Shown here: in pieces, positions 60,301 through 64,000 of the stretch
Layout: each line of letters opens with the position of its first letter
How positions within the stretch are numbered: position 1 is the first letter of the stretch
Assembly: GCF_016920785.2 (NCBI RefSeq)
Contig: NW_024609880.1
Span: 35,921,152-35,985,151, forward strand
DNA: 64,000 nt
DNA from: Ixodes scapularis
Taxonomy: Eukaryota; Arthropoda; Arachnida; Ixodida; Ixodidae
Direction: 5' to 3'
Made by a program: the position numbers and the translations under genes
The notes under the pieces: model-generated
Told to the model about the DNA's origin: nothing
Databases searched by the model: none
What the model saw: the letters and a program-made list of their open reading frames with translations, nothing else

Positions 60301-62580
60301 TCTTTCCGTCTCTCCGTCTCTCCGTCTCTCCGTCTCTCCGTCTCTCCGTCTCTCCGTCTTTCCGTCTCTCCGTCTCTCCGTCATTCCGTCTCTCCGTCTC
60401 TCCGTCTCTCCGTCTTTCCGTCTCTCCGTCTTTCCGTCTCTCCGTCTCTCCGTCTCTCCGTCTCTCCGTCTTTCCGTCTCTCCGTCTCTCCGTCTCTCCG
60501 TCTCTCCGTCTCTCCGTCTTTCCGTCTCTCCGTCTCTCCGTCTTTCCGTCTCTCCGTCTCTCCGTCTCTCCGTCTTTCCGTCTTTCCGTCTCTCCGTCTC
60601 TCCGTCTTTCCGTCTCTCCGTCTCTCCGTCTCTCCGTCTCTCCGTATCTCCGTCTCTCCGTCTTTCCGTCTCTCCGTCTTTCCGTCTCTCCGTCTCTCCG
60701 TCTCTCCGTCTCTCCGTCTCTCCGTCTCTCCGTCTCTCCGTCTTTCCGTCTTTCCGTCTCTCCGTCTCTCCGTCTCTCCGTCTTTCCGTCTCTCCGTCTC
60801 TCCGTCTTTCCGTCTTTCCGTCTCTCCGTCTCTCCGTCTTTCCGTCTCTCCGTCTCTCCGTCTCTCCGTCTCTCCGTCTTTCCGTCTTTCCGTCTCTCCG
60901 TCTTTCCGTCTCTCCGTCTCTCCGTCTTTCCGTCTCTCCGTCTTTCCGTCTCTCCGTCTCTCCGTCTTTCCGTCTCTCCGTCTCTCCGTCTCTCCGTCTC
61001 TCCGTCTCTCCGTCTCTCCGTCTTTCCGTCTCTCCGTCTCTGCGTCTCTCCGTCTTTCCGTCTCTCCGTCTCTCCGTCTCTCCGTCTTTCCGTCTCTCCG
61101 TCTCTCCGTCTCTCCGTCTCTTCGTCTTTCCGTCTCTCCGTCTCTCCGTCTCTCCATCTCTCCGTCTCTCCGTCTCCTCGTCTCTCCGTCTCTGCGTCTT
61201 TCCGTCTCTCCGTCTTTCCGTCTCTCCGTCTCTCCGTCTCTCCGTCTCTCCGTCTTTCCGTCTTTCCGTCTCTCCGTCTCTCCGTCTCTCCGTCTCTCCG
61301 TCTTTCCGTCTCTCCGTCTTTCCGTCTCTCCCTCTCTCCGTCTCTCCGTCTTTCCGTCTTTCCGTCTCTCCGTCTCTCCGTCTCTCCGTCTTTCCGTCTC
61401 TCCGTCTCTCCGTCTCTCCGTCTCTCCGTCTCCCCGTCTCTCCGTCTCTCCGTCTCTGTCTCTCCGTCTCTCCGTCTCTCCGTCTTTCCGTCTCTCCGTC
61501 TCTCCGTCTTTCCGTCTTTCCGTCTCTCCGTCTCTCCGTCTCTCCGTCTTTCCGTCTCTCCGTCTCTCCGTCTTTCCGTCTCTCCGTCTCTCCGTCTCTC
61601 CGTCTCTCCGTCTCTCCGTCTCTCCGTCTCTCCGTCTCTCCGTCTTTCCGTCTCTCCGTCTTTCCGTCTCTCCGTCTCTCCGTCTTTCCGTCTCTCCGTC
61701 TCTCCGTCTTTCCGTCTCTCCGTCCCTCCGTCTCTCCCTCTCTCCGTCTCTCCGTCTCTCCGTCTTTCCGTCTCTCCGTCTCTCCGTCTCTCCGTCTTTC
61801 CGTCTCTCCGTCTCTCCGTCTCTCCGTCTCTCCGTCTTTCCGTCTCTCCGTCTTTCCGTCTTTCCGTCTTTGCGTCTCTCCGTCTCTCCGTCTCTCCGTC
61901 TCTTCGTCTCTCCGTCTCTCCGTCTTTCCGTCTCTCCGTCTCTCCGTCTTTCCGTCTCTCCGTCTCTCCGTCTCTCCGTCTTTCCGTCTTTCCGTCTCTC
62001 CGTCTCTCCATCTTTCCGTCTCTCCGTCTCTCCATCTTTCCGTCTCTCCGTCTCTCCGTCTCTCCGTCTCTCCGTCTCTCCATCTCTCCGTCTCTCCGTC
62101 TTTCCGTCTCTCCGTCTCTCCGTCTCTCCGTCTCTCCGTCTCTCCGTCTCTCCGTCTTTCCGTCTCTCCGTCTCTCCGTCTTTGCGTCTCTCCGTCTCTC
62201 CGTCTCTCCGTCTCTCCGTCTCTCCGTCTCTCCGTCTCTCCGTCTTTCCGTCTCTCCGTCTTTCCGTCTCTCCGTCTCTCCGTCTTTCCGCCTCTCCGTC
62301 TCTCCGTCTTTCCGTCTCTCCGTTTCTCCGTCTCTCCGTCTCTCCGTCTCTCTGTCTTTCCGTCTCTCCGTCTCTCCGTCTCCCCGTCTCTCCGTCTCTC
62401 CGTCTCTCCGTCTCTCCGTCTCTCCGTCTCTCCGTCTCTCCGTCTCTCCGTCTCTCCGTCTTTCCGTCTCTCCGTCTTTCCGTCTCTCCGTCTCTCCGTC
62501 TTTCCGCCTCTCCGTCTCTCCGTCTTTCCGTCTCTCCGTCTTTCCGTCTCTCCGTCTCTCCGTCTCTCCGTCTCTCCGTC
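57361..62580 (+). repeat. Higher-order block C, copy 3 (about 5.2 kb, right end approximate)
   Basis: Landmarks lie at GTCTTTTGTC 57361, CGG 58378, TGCG 59505, TCCTCG 59695, CTCTACG A at 60026, the CTCTGTC haplotype at 61454 and CCCTCCGTC near 61723. The offset from copy 2 is 5,193-5,233 bp, tighter than that between copies 1 and 2, so copies 2 and 3 are the more recent pair. Confidence 0.85.
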
Positions 62581-64000
62581 TTTCCGTCTCTCCGTCTCTC
62601 CGTCTCCCCGTCTCTCCGTCTCTCCGTCTCTCCGTCTTTCCGTCTCTCCGTCTCTCCGTCTCTCCGTCTTTCCGTCTCTCCGTCTCTCCGTCTCTCCGTC
62701 TCTCCCTCTCTCCGTCTCTCCGTCTTTCCGTCTCTCCGTCTCTCCGTCTCTCCGTCTTTCCGTCTCTCCGTCTTTCCGTCTTTCCGTCTCTCCGTCTCTC
62801 CGTCTTTCCGTCTCTCCGTCTCTCCGTCTCTCCGTCTTTCCGTCTCTCCGTCTCTCCGTCTCTCCGTCTTTCCGTCTCTCCGTCTCTCCGTCTCTCCGTC
62901 TCTCCGTCTCTCCGTCTCTCCGTCTCTCCGTCTCTCCGTCTTTCCGTCTCTCCGTCTCTCCGTCTTTCCGTCTCTCCGTCTCTCCGTCTCTCCGTCTTTC
63001 CGTCTCTCCGTCTCTCCGTCTCTCCGTCTCTCCGTCTTTCCGTCTCTCCGTCTCTCCGTCTTTCCGTCTCTCCGTCTCTCCGTCTCTCCGTCTCTCCGTC
63101 TCTCCGTCTTTCCGTCTTTCCGTCTCTCCGTCTCTCCGTCTCTCCGTCTCTCCGTCTTTCCGTCTCTCCGTCTCTCCGTCTCTCCGTCTCTCCGTCTCTC
63201 CGTCTCTCCGTTTTTCCGTCTCTCCGTCTCTCCGTCTCTCCGTCTCTCCGTCTCTCCGTCTCTCCGTCTTTCCGTCTCTCCGTCTTTCCGTCTCTCCGTC
63301 TCTCCGTCTCTCCGTCTTTCCGTCTCTCCGTCTCTCCGTCTCTCCGTCTCTCCGTCTCTCCGTCTTTCCGTCTCTCCGTCTCTCCGTCTCTCCGTCTCTC
63401 CGTCTCTCCGTCTTTCCGTCTCTCCGTCTCTCCGTCATTCCGTCTCTCCGTCTCTCCGTCTCTCCGTCTTTCCGTCTCTCCGTCTTTCCGTCTCTCCGTC
63501 TCTCCGTCTCTCCGTCTCTCCGTCTTTCCGTCTCTCCGTCTCTCCGTCTCTCCGTCTCTCCGTCTCTCCGTCTCTCCGTCTTTCCGTCTCTCCGTCTCTC
63601 CGTCTCTCCGTCTTTCCGTCTCTCCGTCTCTCCGTCTCTCCGTCTTTCCGTCTTTCCGTCTCTCCGTCTCTCCGTCTCTCCGTCTTTCCGTCTCTCCGTC
63701 TCTCCGTCTCTCCGTATCTCCGTCTCTCCGTCTTTCCGTCTCTCCGTCTTTCCGTCTCTCCGTCTCTCCGTCTCTCCGTCTCTCCGTCTCTCCGTCTCTC
63801 CGTCTCTCCGTCTTTCCGTCTTTCCGTCTCTCCGTCTCTCCGTCTCTCCGTCTTTCCGTCTCTCCGTCTCTCCGTCTCTCCGTCTTTCCGTCTTTCCGTC
63901 TCTCCGTCTCTCCGTCTTTCCGTCTCTCCGTCTCTCCGTCTCTCCGTCTTTCCGTCTTTCCGTCTCTCCGTCTTTCCGTCTCTCCGTCTCTCCGTCTTTC
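62581..64000 (+). repeat. Satellite continuing to the window edge
   Basis: Canonical and TTT units continue in the same orientation, with a CATT unit near 63435 and a CGTATC form near 63714. The array is cut off by the window at 64000, so its true right boundary is not seen. Confidence 0.9.

Larger units (their letters stand above)
5271..64000 (+). repeat. Giant 8-bp satellite array, unit TCTCCGTC, at least 58.7 kb
   Basis: The whole interval is a head-to-tail array of an 8-base unit in one orientation; it continues past the window end. The CCGTC core is nearly invariant. The three following bases vary: TCT (commonest) and TTT (very common), with ATT, TAT and GTT as recurring minority forms. 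Single-base core variants (CCATC, TCGTC, GCGTC, CCGTATC, CCCTC, CTGTC) and rare indels (loss of CC, loss of TCT, a +1 TTTTTAG form) are scattered and shared between distant blocks. No inversion, transposon insertion or unique spacer was found on reading through. The + strand is about seven-eighths pyrimidine, with one G (one CpG) per canonical unit. Open frames in it are by-products of the repeat. Confidence 0.98.

Noticed and set aside
32062..63438. Very long - strand open frames (for example 41106-47114, 53924-58360, 58357-63438) reading Arg-Arg-Asp-Gly-Glu-Thr-Glu-Arg repeats
   Set aside because: Their ATG starts come from the CATT variant units, and other frames over the same bases are equally open with the same peptide. 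There is no non-repetitive domain, splice signal or composition change to mark a gene.
5271..64000. CRISPR array
   Set aside because: There are no unique spacers between repeats; the unit is only 8 bp and the context is eukaryotic.
5271..64000. Telomeric repeat tract
   Set aside because: The unit does not resemble TTAGG, TTAGGG or other G-rich telomere repeats and it shows extensive higher-order duplication typical of satellites. A subtelomeric location cannot be excluded.
5271..64000. Pure assembly or sequencing artefact
   Set aside because: Rare variants, whole-unit indels and nested duplications that differ between copies form a consistent evolutionary record, which a random artefact would not give. 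Exact array length and copy number may still be wrong.

Overview
The window has two very different parts. Positions 1 to about 5270 are ordinary, AT-rich, intron-bearing eukaryotic (probably animal) DNA. From 5271 to the last base the window is one uninterrupted head-to-tail array of an 8-bp satellite, unit TCTCCGTC on the + strand (GACGGAGA on the - strand). That is about 58.7 kb, or roughly 7,340 units by simple division, and it runs off the right edge. Animal origin is inferred from hAT-type DNA transposon relics with 8-bp target duplications, GT-AG introns and low gene density. An arthropod or other invertebrate would fit, but nothing here fixes the species.

Left flank. Two complete non-autonomous hAT-like elements can be delimited to the base: 497-1374 (TSD TGTATAAA) and 4530-5153 (TSD GTTTATAC, perfect 11-bp terminal inverted repeats). 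Between them is a tentative small spliced gene. Exon 1 (1537-1572) and exon 2 (1831-2056) join in phase to give a 26-residue signal peptide ending in Ala-His-Ala, and a strong acceptor at 2431-2432 supplies a possible last exon. At 3156-3540 lies a degenerate tandem repeat, 72 bp in its core, carrying GTCACGTGAC E-box palindromes and E2F-like TTTCCCGCC/TTTGGCGGG arms. The rest of the flank holds no supportable gene.

Satellite. The unit is a fixed CCGTC core followed by three variable bases (usually TCT or TTT; rarer ATT, TAT, GTT and others). All units point the same way and I see no transposon insertion. Rare variant units act as barcodes and reveal nested higher-order structure: a block of about 4.33 kb repeated at an offset of 4,745-4,753 bp (5.5-14.6 kb); 72-bp (9-unit) repeats inside an 864-bp duplication (14.7-16.2 kb); three copies of about 1.3 kb (19.9-23.4 kb); a mosaic zone with scattered copies of one marker haplotype (24-41 kb); and three copies of 5.2-5.5 kb (46.7-62 kb). 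Because 8 is not a multiple of 3 and the unit yields no stop codon in any frame, all six frames are open for kilobases. Those open frames are arithmetic by-products and are not annotated as genes.
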